Assembly (NCBI GenBank): GCA_035255045.1
Contig: DATFAA010000153.1
Location: 1-22,626, forward strand
Direction of reading: 5' to 3'
DNA length: 22,626 nucleotides
DNA from: JAGTRP01 sp035255045
GTDB lineage: Bacteria > Pseudomonadota > Gammaproteobacteria > Burkholderiales > Rhodocyclaceae
Part shown: positions 7,338 through 15,227 of the stretch, in pieces
Position numbering within the stretch: position 1 is the stretch's first letter
How the letters are laid out: each line of letters opens with the position of its first letter
Notes under the pieces: model-generated
Told to the model about the DNA's origin: nothing
Seen by the model: the letters and a program-made list of their open reading frames with translations, nothing else
Databases searched by the model: none
Translations under genes and position numbers: made by a program

Positions 7338-8753
7338 ATGTCCGCCCCCGCCAACGACAAGAAAGTCATCGAAATCCACGAGGTCCAAGGCCTCTACAAG
7401 TCCGAACCCAAGGTCTATCCCCGCACCATCACCGGTCTCTTCACTTCCTGGCGCTGGGCCTTCGTCTGGCTCACCCAGGCGGTGTTCTACGGCTTGTGCT
7501 GGCTGCCGTGGAACGGGCGCCAGGCGGTGCTCTTCGACCTCGACGCCCGGCGCTTCTACCTCTTCGACCTGGTGCTGTGGCCCCAGGACACCATCTACCT
7601 GGCGGTGCTCCTCATCCTCTCGGCCCTGGCCCTCTTCCTGTTCACCACGGTGGCGGGGCGATTGTGGTGCGGCTACGCCTGCCCACAGACGGTCTATACG
7701 GAGATCTTCCTGTGGATCGAGAAGATGATCGAAGGTGAGCGGCCCCAGCGCATGAAGCTGGACGCTTCCCCCTGGTCGGCCCGCAAGGTCCGCATCAAGG
7801 TCGCCAAGAACACGGCCTGGATCGCCTTCAGCCTGTGGACGGGCATCACTTTCGTCGGCTACTTCACCCCCATCCGCGACCTGGTGGGCGAGATGGCGAC
7901 CTTGTCCCTCACCGGCTGGGAAAGCTTCTGGGTGCTCTTCTACGGCGCCGCCACCTACGGCAACGCCGGCTTCCTGCGGGAGCAGATGTGCAAGTACATC
8001 TGCCCCTACGCCCGCTTCCAGTCGGTGATGTTCGACCGGGACACCCTCATCATCACCTACGACGCCAAGCGCGGCGACCCCCGGGGCGCCCGCTCCAAGA
8101 AGGTCGATCCCAAGTCCGCCGGGCTCGGGGACTGCGTCGATTGCGGCATCTGCGTCCAGGTCTGCCCCACCGGCATCGACATCCGCAACGGCCTGCAGAA
8201 CGAGTGCATCGGCTGCGCCGCCTGCATCGACGCCTGCGACCAAGTCATGGACAAGGTGGGCTATTCCCGGGGCCTGATCCGCTACTCCACCGAAAACGCC
8301 CTGCAGGAGAACCTCGGCCGCAAGGAAATCCTGCGCCGGGCCCTGCGCCCCCGCACCCAGATCTACGCCGCCGTCTTCCTGGCCGTCGCCATCGGCACCG
8401 GCTGGTCCCTGGGCACCCGCAAGCCCCTCAAGCTCGACATCCTGCGGGACCGGGCCGCCCTGGCCCGGGAGGCCGACGACGGCGCCATCGAGAACACCTT
8501 CCAGCTCCAGATCAGCAATGCCAGCGAACGGGCCAAGACCTTCTCGGTCAAGGTCGGCGGCATCGCCGGGCTGCGCCTGGAGCAGAATGTGGACATCGAC
8601 ATTCCCGCCGCCGCCACCAGTTCGGTGACCGTGCAGGTGAAGGCCGATCCGGGCTCGGCGCCCACCGGCGCCAACCCCATCACCTTCACCGTCGGCGACC
8701 GCAACGATGCGAGCGTGTCCGTGACCGAAAAAGCGAAATTCTGGATGCCTTGA
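7338..8753 (+). CDS. ccoG: cytochrome c oxidase accessory protein CcoG (polyferredoxin)
   Basis: A 471-residue inner membrane protein. It has several N-terminal membrane helices, two CP motifs in or near the membrane (RLWCGYACPQTVYTEIF and MCKYICPYARFQ), and two ferredoxin-type 4Fe-4S motifs (Cys266/269/272/276 and Cys290/293/296/300). A C-terminal immunoglobulin-like domain (about residues 370-470) completes the known FixG/CcoG layout. CcoG is a membrane cupric reductase that helps deliver copper to cbb3-type cytochrome oxidase. The ATG at 7338 is preferred over an in-frame TTG at 7305, which lies inside the palindromic operator region. No cbb3 structural genes lie nearby. The hemerythrin gene follows after 7 bases. 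Confidence 0.93.
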   Translation: MSAPANDKKVIEIHEVQGLYKSEPKVYPRTITGLFTSWRWAFVWLTQAVFYGLCWLPWNGRQAVLFDLDARRFYLFDLVLWPQDTIYLAVLLILSALALFLFTTVAGRLWCGYACPQTVYTEIFLWIEKMIEGERPQRMKLDASPWSARKVRIKVAKNTAWIAFSLWTGITFVGYFTPIRDLVGEMATLSLTGWESFWVLFYGAATYGNAGFLREQMCKYICPYARFQSVMFDRDTLIITYDAKRGDPRGARSKKVDPKSAGLGDCVDCGICVQVCPTGIDIRNGLQNECIGCAACIDACDQVMDKVGYSRGLIRYSTENALQENLGRKEILRRALRPRTQIYAAVFLAVAIGTGWSLGTRKPLKLDILRDRAALAREADDGAIENTFQLQISNASERAKTFSVKVGGIAGLRLEQNVDIDIPAAATSSVTVQVKADPGSAPTGANPITFTVGDRNDASVSVTEKAKFWMP

Positions 8754-8760
8754 GGGAGCT

Positions 8761-9171
8761 ATGAAGCGATCGGAAGAACTGGCCGAACTGTCCCGGGAGC
8801 ACCACACCGCCCTTTCCCTCGCCAACCGTGCCCGCCAGACGGCGGCCGGCGGCGACGGGGCGGCGGTGGAGGGCATGGCGGCCCTGATCCGGGAGCGCTT
8901 CGGCGCCGAACTCCTGCCCCACTTCCGGGAGGAGGAGGAGTGGCTGCTGCCGGCCCTGGCCGAGGCGGGGGAAACCCCGCTGGTGGAGCGCACCCTGGCC
9001 GACCACGGAGAACTGGTCCGCCTGGCGGAGGCCCTGGCCGTTCCCGACGGGAACATCCTTCGGGCCTTCGGCGAAGCCCTCACCGCCCACGTCCGCTTCG
9101 AGGAGCGGGAACTCTTCCCGGCGGCGGAAGCCCATCCCGCCTGCCTCGCCCGCAGCCCCAAGCGCCGTTAG
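8761..9171 (+). CDS. hemerythrin-like (HHE) domain protein
   Basis: This 136-residue single-domain cytoplasmic protein shows the di-iron ligand pattern of bacterial hemerythrin/HHE proteins: His14/His15 in REHHTAL, His54-x3-Glu58 in HFREEEE, His82 in ADHGELV, and His110-x4-Glu115 in HVRFEEREL. Such proteins bind O2 or NO or help repair iron centres after nitrosative stress. A GAGGGA ribosome binding site sits just before the ATG, and the gene follows ccoG by 7 bases, which suggests one operon. Its stop overlaps the convergent nnrS stop by 4 bases. It is too short to be a full YtfE/RIC protein and has no N-terminal ScdA-type domain. Confidence 0.85.
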   Translation: MKRSEELAELSREHHTALSLANRARQTAAGGDGAAVEGMAALIRERFGAELLPHFREEEEWLLPALAEAGETPLVERTLADHGELVRLAEALAVPDGNILRAFGEALTAHVRFEERELFPAAEAHPACLARSPKRR

Positions 9172-10328
9172 TGCTCCTTGCCGTCCACCCGCGGACGGGC
9201 GAGGACGGGGATGTAGCGCCAGGCCAGGATGGCGAAGGCGGCGCACCAGCAGGCCGCCGACAGGCCGATCCACGCCAGGTACGCCCCCGGTGCCACCTGG
9301 GGCGCCAGGACGCGCAGGGCGAAGGCCGCCACCATGATGTACAGCGCCGCCTTGTCGGCGGCCTCGAAAACCACCTTGCGGCCGGTATGCCCCCTGGAAA
9401 TCCGAACCAGCATGGCCGGGATGATCAGCCCCATGGTGCCGAAGGTGAACACGTGCACCGTCAGGGTGCCGACCCAGGCCGGGTGGAACAGGCGGTCGGC
9501 CGCCTCCACCAGCAGCTGGGCGACGATGCCCAGGTAGCCCAGGTACATGATGCCGATGTCGATGCGGCTGGCCGCCTTGCGCGGGTGCCAGAGGGCGAAG
9601 CGCACGGCCAGGAGGACGGCCAGCAGCAGGGCGATGCCCGCGGACAGCGGCACCGGCAGGAGATCGGCGAAGACCAGGGGCAGACCCAGGGCCTTGATCG
9701 CCATGTCGAGGCGCGGATTGCGCAGCAGGGTGACCTGGAAGGCGCCTTTCATGAAGGGCGTCAGGGTGCGCTCCAGCATCACCAGGAAGGCCATGCGGAA
9801 AAGGCCTAGCGCCATGGTCCAGCCGGTCTGGAAATGCTCCGGGCTCAGCATCAGGTTCTTGCTGACCAGGAAGGCGGGCAGCACCACCAGGAAGAAGTAG
9901 TTGTCCCGGTAGCTGTCGTTCTGCCGGTGGCGGATCAGGGTCGCCAGCAGCATGGCGACGATGGAGCCCAGGAACAGGTTGTTGGAAAGCCGGAAGAGCA
10001 AGGGCGGCCAATCGCCGCCGAAGGCCATGCCGACGCGCTCGAAGAGCCAGGCGGCGGCCAGGAAGGCGAGGCCGGCGCCGTGGTAGCCGCGGATCTGCAC
10101 CCAGTTCTTGGTGGAGGTGAGGAGGAAACCCCCCAGCACCGCCCAGCCGAAGCCGAAGAACATCTCGTGGGCGTGCCACTGGCTGGGGGAGAAGGGGCCG
10201 GCCGGGGCCGGGGCGAGGCCGGCGAAGATGAAGGCCCAGAGGACGGGCAGGGCCATCCCCGCCAGGCAGGCGAGGGCGAAGAAGGGCCGGAAACCGACCA
10301 GCCAGAGGGGATGTTCCAGGATTCTCAT
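9168..10328 (-). CDS. nnrS: NnrS family heme-copper membrane protein
   Basis: A 386-residue protein predicted to have about 12 membrane helices, with the N-terminal pattern of NnrS: HPLWLVGFRPFFALACLAG, then SQWHAHEMFFGFGWAVLGGF. NnrS is an inner membrane protein linked to denitrification and to protection of cells from NO, often controlled by NsrR or NNR/DNR. Conserved histidines are visible in HAHEMFFG and in the VHVFTFGTMGLIIPAM segment. No clear ribosome binding site precedes the ATG at 10328. It lies 40 bases after the stress-protein gene on the same strand, so the two may be co-transcribed. Confidence 0.92.
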   Translation of the reverse strand: MRILEHPLWLVGFRPFFALACLAGMALPVLWAFIFAGLAPAPAGPFSPSQWHAHEMFFGFGWAVLGGFLLTSTKNWVQIRGYHGAGLAFLAAAWLFERVGMAFGGDWPPLLFRLSNNLFLGSIVAMLLATLIRHRQNDSYRDNYFFLVVLPAFLVSKNLMLSPEHFQTGWTMALGLFRMAFLVMLERTLTPFMKGAFQVTLLRNPRLDMAIKALGLPLVFADLLPVPLSAGIALLLAVLLAVRFALWHPRKAASRIDIGIMYLGYLGIVAQLLVEAADRLFHPAWVGTLTVHVFTFGTMGLIIPAMLVRISRGHTGRKVVFEAADKAALYIMVAAFALRVLAPQVAPGAYLAWIGLSAACWCAAFAILAWRYIPVLARPRVDGKEH

Positions 10329-10368
10329 GGGCGGGAGTTTACCCCGAGCCGGAGCCGGGCGGCCGCCG

Positions 10369-11064
10369 CTATTTGCCGGTGGCCCGCTCCCAGCCGTGCC
10401 GGATGGCTTCCCTGAAGCGCCTCCAGGTGCTTTCCGGGTATTGGCTCTCCCAGTCCCGCTGCGCCTCCGGCTCGATGGCCGCCCAGTCCCAGCCGCGGTA
10501 GCGGGGGTCCTCGGCCAGGGCGTAGCCGTAGTGGTAGGCCGGGGCGTAGTCCTCGAAGCCGGTGCCCGGGGCGGCGTAGTGGAGCTGGAAATCCTTCCGG
10601 TAGTCGGGCTCGTACTCCTCGTAGGGGCGCAGGACGGCCGGGCTGGCGGCGGGCCCGGCCGGGAGGGATTCCTCTTCCTCCCCGCCGCTTCCCGGACTGC
10701 GCCAGCTTCCCAGCCGTTCGTCGATCTCCACGGCGCCGCCGTTGGTCAGGATGTCCCGGATCGGGGCCACGGCCATGCCCGCCGGCACCTCCACCGCCAG
10801 GGCGACCCGGCCGTGGCGGGCGCCTTCCGAATAATGCCCGGCCTCGTCCGGGTGCTCGGTGCCGAACAGTTCGCTCAGGAAATTGCGCAGCCCGCTGCCG
10901 ACGCTTCCCGGCCGCGCCTGCTCCGCCTCCAGGGACTCCACGGCGGCTGGCGGCAGGCTGGCGAAGCGCAGGGCGGAGTCGCCGATGCCCAGGCGGGTCA
11001 GGGCTTCCCGGACGGCCTGGAGGGCGTCGGAAGTATCGAAAATGCCGATTACGGTTCGTATCAT
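10369..11064 (-). CDS. YflT/general-stress-protein-like protein of unknown function
   Basis: This 231-residue protein begins MIRTVIGIFDTSDALQAVRE, an alpha/beta start resembling the YflT/GsiB-type stress-protein N-terminus. An acidic, Ser/Gly-rich linker follows. The C-terminus is rich in Tyr and Trp (FEDYAPAYHYGYALAEDPRY, then WERATGK at the end) and resembles proteins found widely in Deinococcus and proteobacteria. No catalytic motif is recognised. The ATG at 11064 has AAGGA upstream at good spacing. An upstream in-frame start at 11139 adds 25 residues not typical of the family and is rejected. The gene precedes nnrS on the same strand. Confidence 0.75.
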   Translation of the reverse strand: MIRTVIGIFDTSDALQAVREALTRLGIGDSALRFASLPPAAVESLEAEQARPGSVGSGLRNFLSELFGTEHPDEAGHYSEGARHGRVALAVEVPAGMAVAPIRDILTNGGAVEIDERLGSWRSPGSGGEEEESLPAGPAASPAVLRPYEEYEPDYRKDFQLHYAAPGTGFEDYAPAYHYGYALAEDPRYRGWDWAAIEPEAQRDWESQYPESTWRRFREAIRHGWERATGK

Positions 11065-11181
11065 GTCAAGCCGGTTCCTTTGAGCTATCCGTCTGAATCC
11101 ATGAAGCAATCGCCATTCCCCGCCGGCAGCCCATACCATGAATGAATAATTCGTTTATATTGCGCGCCCAAGGAGGAAGGG

Positions 11182-13323
11182 ATGAAGGCTGTGCTGAAGG
11201 TGCTGTTGCGGGCGGTGTCGAGGCTGCTGTTCCGCGTCGAGGTGCGGGGCGGCGGCGAAGGCCTGTCCGCCTCCCGGCTCCTCATCGTCGCCAATCACGA
11301 GTCCTTCCTGGACGGCCTGCTGCTGGGACTGTTCCTGCCGGTGGATCCGGTCTTCGTGGTGCACACCGGGGTCGCCGCCAACTGGTTCTTCCGGCTGCTG
11401 CTGTCCCAGGTGGAGTACCTGGCGGTGGACCCCACCAGCCCCATGGCCATGAAGAAGGTCATCCGCCTCATCGAATCCGGCCGGCCGGTGGTCATCTTCC
11501 CGGAGGGGCGCATCACCGTCACCGGCAGCCTCATGAAGGTGTACGACGGCCCCGCCTTCGTCGCCGCCAAGACCGGCGCCACCATCGTGCCGGTGCGCCT
11601 GGACGGCGCTTCCCGCAGCTATTTCTCCCGGCTCTCGGGCAAGTACCCGCGGCAGCTCTTCCCCCGCATCCGCCTCACTGTCCTGCCCCCCACCCGCATC
11701 GCCATGCCGGCCGCCCCCACCGCCAAGCTGCGCCGGCGCAAGGCGGGGGAGGCCATGCGCCGGCTCATGCAGGAAATGATCTTCGCCTCCCGGCCGGAGC
11801 AGACCCTCTACTGCGCCCTCTGCGACGCCGCCGAAATCTTCGGCAAGGGGCGGCGGGTGGTGGAGGACATCCGGCAGATCGAGTACTCCTACCGGGACCT
11901 CCTCAAGATGACCCTCATGCTCGGCCGCCTGGCGGAACGCCTCACGGCCGGGAACGAGCGGGTCGGCCTCCTGCTGCCCAACCTCGCCCCCACCCTGGGC
12001 CTCATCTTCGGCCTCGCCGCCCGCCGCCGGGTGCCGGCCATGCTCAACTACACCGCCGGGGCCGACGCCATGCAGGCCGCGTGCACTGCCGCCCGGATCC
12101 GCACCATCTTCACCTCCCGGGCCTTCGTCGACCAGGCCAAGCTGGCCGACAAGCTGGCCGGCCTGGACGGGGTGAAGCTGGTCTACCTGGAGGAACTGCG
12201 GGAGCAGGCCGGACTCGCCGACAAGCTCTGGCTCATGGCCTGGGCCCTTCCTTTCCCCCGCCGGTTCGAGCTGGCGGCGGACCCGGAGGAGGCCGCCGTG
12301 GTCCTCTTCACCTCCGGCTCCGAGGGCAAGCCCAAGGGCGTCGTCCTGCCCCACCGGGCCATCCTCGCCAATATCGCCCAGGTCCGGGCGGTGATCGATT
12401 TCTCGGTGGATGACAAGGTGCTGAACGCCCTGCCCATCTTCCACTCCTTCGGCCTCACCGCCGGGGCGCTGCTGCCGGTGCTCACCGGCGCCAACCTCTT
12501 CCTCTACCCGACCCCGCTCCACTATCGCATCATCCCGGAGCTGGCCTACGACCGGGGCTGCACGGTGCTCTTCGGCACTTCCACCTTCCTCGGCAACTAC
12601 GCCAAGTTCGCCCATCCCTACGACTTCTACCGCCTGCGCTACGTGGTGGCGGGGGCCGAGAAGCTGTCCGAAGCCGTGCGCAGCCTGTGGTTCGAGAAAT
12701 TCGGCATCCGCATCTTCGAGGGCTACGGCGCCACCGAGACGGCGCCGGTGCTGGCGGTGAACACCCCCATGGCCTACCGCTCGGGCACCGTCGGCATGCT
12801 GCTGCCGGGGATCGAGCCCAAGCTGGTGCCGGTGCCGGGCATCGACCGGGGAGGCATCCTCCATGTGCGCGGCCCCAACGTCATGGCCGGCTACCTCCGG
12901 GTCGAGCAGCCGGGGGTGCTGCAGCCGCCGGTGTCGGAAGCGGGGGAGGGCTGGTACGAGACCGGCGACGTGGTGGAATTCGACGACGAGGGCTTCATGA
13001 AGATCGTCGGGCGGGTGAAGCGCTTCGCCAAGGTGGCGGGCGAGATGGTCAGCCTGGAGGTGGTGGAGAAGCTGGCCGCCGCCGCCTCCCCGGCGGAGGC
13101 CCACGCCGCTTCCAGCCAGCCGGACGAGAGCAAGGGCGAGGCCCTGGTGCTGTTCACCACCGACGATGCCCTGAGCCGCGACCTGCTGGCCGCCAAGGCC
13201 CGGGAACTGGGGCTGCCCGAGCTGGCCGTACCGAGGAAAATCCGCTACCTGGGCTCCCTGCCGCTGCTCGGCACCGGCAAGGTGGATTACGTCACCCTCA
13301 AGAACCTGGCGCAGGCGGCCTGA
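11182..13323 (+). CDS. aas: bifunctional lysophospholipid acyltransferase / acyl-ACP synthetase (Aas-like)
   Basis: A 713-residue protein, matching the length and two-domain order of E. coli Aas (719 residues). The N-terminal PlsC-type acyltransferase shows NHESFLDG at residues 38-45 and FPEGR at 106-110. The C-terminal AMP-forming synthetase shows the P-loop LFTSGSEGKPKGVVLPH (about 373-389), the GYGATETAP motif, TGDVVEFDDEGFMKIVGR, and the catalytic lysine of GTGKVDYV near the C-terminus. Aas re-acylates lysophospholipids at the inner face of the inner membrane using acyl-ACP it makes itself. A near-perfect AAGGAGG ribosome binding site at 11170-11176 supports the start. The LplT-type partner gene follows after 16 bases. 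Confidence 0.9.
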   Translation: MKAVLKVLLRAVSRLLFRVEVRGGGEGLSASRLLIVANHESFLDGLLLGLFLPVDPVFVVHTGVAANWFFRLLLSQVEYLAVDPTSPMAMKKVIRLIESGRPVVIFPEGRITVTGSLMKVYDGPAFVAAKTGATIVPVRLDGASRSYFSRLSGKYPRQLFPRIRLTVLPPTRIAMPAAPTAKLRRRKAGEAMRRLMQEMIFASRPEQTLYCALCDAAEIFGKGRRVVEDIRQIEYSYRDLLKMTLMLGRLAERLTAGNERVGLLLPNLAPTLGLIFGLAARRRVPAMLNYTAGADAMQAACTAARIRTIFTSRAFVDQAKLADKLAGLDGVKLVYLEELREQAGLADKLWLMAWALPFPRRFELAADPEEAAVVLFTSGSEGKPKGVVLPHRAILANIAQVRAVIDFSVDDKVLNALPIFHSFGLTAGALLPVLTGANLFLYPTPLHYRIIPELAYDRGCTVLFGTSTFLGNYAKFAHPYDFYRLRYVVAGAEKLSEAVRSLWFEKFGIRIFEGYGATETAPVLAVNTPMAYRSGTVGMLLPGIEPKLVPVPGIDRGGILHVRGPNVMAGYLRVEQPGVLQPPVSEAGEGWYETGDVVEFDDEGFMKIVGRVKRFAKVAGEMVSLEVVEKLAAAASPAEAHAASSQPDESKGEALVLFTTDDALSRDLLAAKARELGLPELAVPRKIRYLGSLPLLGTGKVDYVTLKNLAQAA

Positions 13324-13339
13324 AACCAGAGAAAAGACC

Positions 13340-15223
13340 ATGAGCAACCAATTCCAACTGATGCGGGAGAAGCGCTTCCGCCCCTTCTTCTTCACCCAGT
13401 TCCTCGGCGCCTTCAACGACAACGTCTTCAAGACCGCCCTCATCACCCTGGTCACCTTCCGGGCCGGCCAGCTCACCGACCTGGACGGCAAGACCCTGGC
13501 CACCCTCCTGCCCGGCCTCTTCATCCTGCCCTTCTTCCTTTTCTCGGCCACCAGCGGCCAGATCGCCGACAAGTTCGAGAAATCCGCCGTGGCCCGGGCG
13601 GTCAAGGTCTTCGAGATCGCCATCATGCTGCTGGCGGCCTGGGGCTTCATGAACAACAGCCTGTGGCCCCTGGTGGCGGCCCTGTTCCTGATGGGCGTCC
13701 ATTCCACCCTGTTCGGGCCGGTGAAGTATTCCTACCTGCCCCAGCACCTGGGCCAGGACGAGCTGGTGGGGGGCAACGGCATGATCGAGATGGGCACCTT
13801 CGTCGCCATCCTGGTCGGCGAGGTCCTGGGCGCCTGGGTCGCCACCTCGTCCATCGGTCCCGTCGGCACCTCCGCCGTGGTGGTGGGGGTGGCGGTGCTC
13901 GGCTACTGGACGAGCCGGGGCATTCCCCTGTCCCCGGCCGCCGACCCGGACCTGCGGATCAACTGGAATCCCCTCACCGAAACCTGGCGCAACCTGCGCT
14001 TCGCCCACGGCAACCGCACCGTCTGGCTGTCCCTCCTGGGCATCTCCTGGTTCTGGTTTTACGGCGCCACGGTTCTGGCCCAGTTCCCCAACTACGCCAA
14101 GGAGGTGCTGCACGGCGACGAGAGCGTCTTCATCCTGCTCCTCACCGTCTTCTCCTTCGGCATCGGCGCCGGCTCCCTGCTGTGCGAGAAGCTCTCCGGC
14201 CGTCGGGTGGAGATCGGCCTGGTGCCCTTCGGCGCCATCGGCCTCACCGTCTTCGGGGTCGATCTCTACTTCTATGCCCCGGTCCTGCCGGCGGCGGGGG
14301 AAGCCCACGACTTCGCGGCCTTCCTGGCCCACGGCGCCAACTGGCGGGGCCTGGCGGACATCGTCCTGCTCGGCCTCTTCGGCGGCTTCTACATCGTGCC
14401 CCTCTATGCCCTCATCCAGACCCGCAGCGAGAAGAGCCACCAGTCCCGCGTCATCGCCGCCAACAACATCCTCAACGCCCTGTTCATGGTGGTGTCGGCC
14501 GGCGTCTCCATGCTGCTCTTCGGGTTCGGGCTCTCCATCCCGGAGCTGTTCCTGGCCACCGCCCTGTTCAACGCCGTGGTCGCCATCTACATCTACTCCC
14601 TGGTGCCCGAGTTCCTGCTGCGCTTCATCGCCTGGCTGCTGGTCCATACCTTCTACCGCCTGGAGCGCCGCGGCATCGACGAGCACATCCCGGAGGAGGG
14701 CGGTGCCCTCGTCGTCTGCAACCACGTCAGCTACGTGGACGCCCTGGTGATCCTGGCGGCCTGCCGGCGGCCCATCCGCTTCGCCCTCGACCGCCGCTTC
14801 TTCGCCGTGCCCGTCCTCGGTTTCCTGCTGCGGGAGAGCGGAGCCATCCCCATCGCCGCGGCCAAGGAGGACGCGACTGCCCTGGAGGCGGCCTTCGACC
14901 AGGTGGCGGCGGCCCTGGCGGCGGGGGAACTGGTGGGCATCTTCCCGGAGGGCGGCATTACGGAGAACGGCGAACTGAATCCCTTCGGCCCCGGCATCGG
15001 CCGCATCCTGGAGCGCACCCCGGTGCCGGTGGTGCCCCTCTCCCTGCGCGGCCTGTGGGGCAGCTTCTTCTCCCGCATCGAGGGAGCGGCCATGAAGAAG
15101 CCCTTCCGGCGCGGCGTCTTCTCCCGGATCGGCCTGGTGGCGGCGCCGCCGGTGCCGCCGGAGGAGGCCACCCCCGAGCATCTCCGGGCCATCGTGGCCG
15201 GCCTGCGGGGCGACTGGAAGTAA
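13340..15223 (+). CDS. LplT-type lysophospholipid transporter fused to a PlsC-type acyltransferase
   Basis: This 627-residue protein starts with an MFS transporter module (about residues 1-425) whose opening FFFTQFLGAFNDNVFKTAL is the LplT signature. A second module (about 430-627) is a 1-acylglycerol-phosphate-type acyltransferase with NHVSYVDA at 461-468 and FPEGG at 535-539. E. coli LplT is only about 397 residues and lacks the second module. LplT flips lysophospholipids inward for Aas, so this protein may both import and re-acylate them. It follows aas by 16 bases, with AGAGAAAAG ahead of the ATG, and the DUF2339 gene begins 4 bases after its stop. The domain reading is clear; substrate use is inferred. 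Confidence 0.9.
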   Translation: MSNQFQLMREKRFRPFFFTQFLGAFNDNVFKTALITLVTFRAGQLTDLDGKTLATLLPGLFILPFFLFSATSGQIADKFEKSAVARAVKVFEIAIMLLAAWGFMNNSLWPLVAALFLMGVHSTLFGPVKYSYLPQHLGQDELVGGNGMIEMGTFVAILVGEVLGAWVATSSIGPVGTSAVVVGVAVLGYWTSRGIPLSPAADPDLRINWNPLTETWRNLRFAHGNRTVWLSLLGISWFWFYGATVLAQFPNYAKEVLHGDESVFILLLTVFSFGIGAGSLLCEKLSGRRVEIGLVPFGAIGLTVFGVDLYFYAPVLPAAGEAHDFAAFLAHGANWRGLADIVLLGLFGGFYIVPLYALIQTRSEKSHQSRVIAANNILNALFMVVSAGVSMLLFGFGLSIPELFLATALFNAVVAIYIYSLVPEFLLRFIAWLLVHTFYRLERRGIDEHIPEEGGALVVCNHVSYVDALVILAACRRPIRFALDRRFFAVPVLGFLLRESGAIPIAAAKEDATALEAAFDQVAAALAAGELVGIFPEGGITENGELNPFGPGIGRILERTPVPVVPLSLRGLWGSFFSRIEGAAMKKPFRRGVFSRIGLVAAPPVPPEEATPEHLRAIVAGLRGDWK

Positions 15224-15227
15224 GGCC

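Noticed and set aside
11155..13707. Very long minus-strand open frame opposite aas
   Set aside because: Its translation is His/Gly/Asp/Gln-rich with no family features. Similar antisense frames lie opposite other GC-rich genes here (for example 7314-9161 and 13298-15550), an effect of third-position GC bias.
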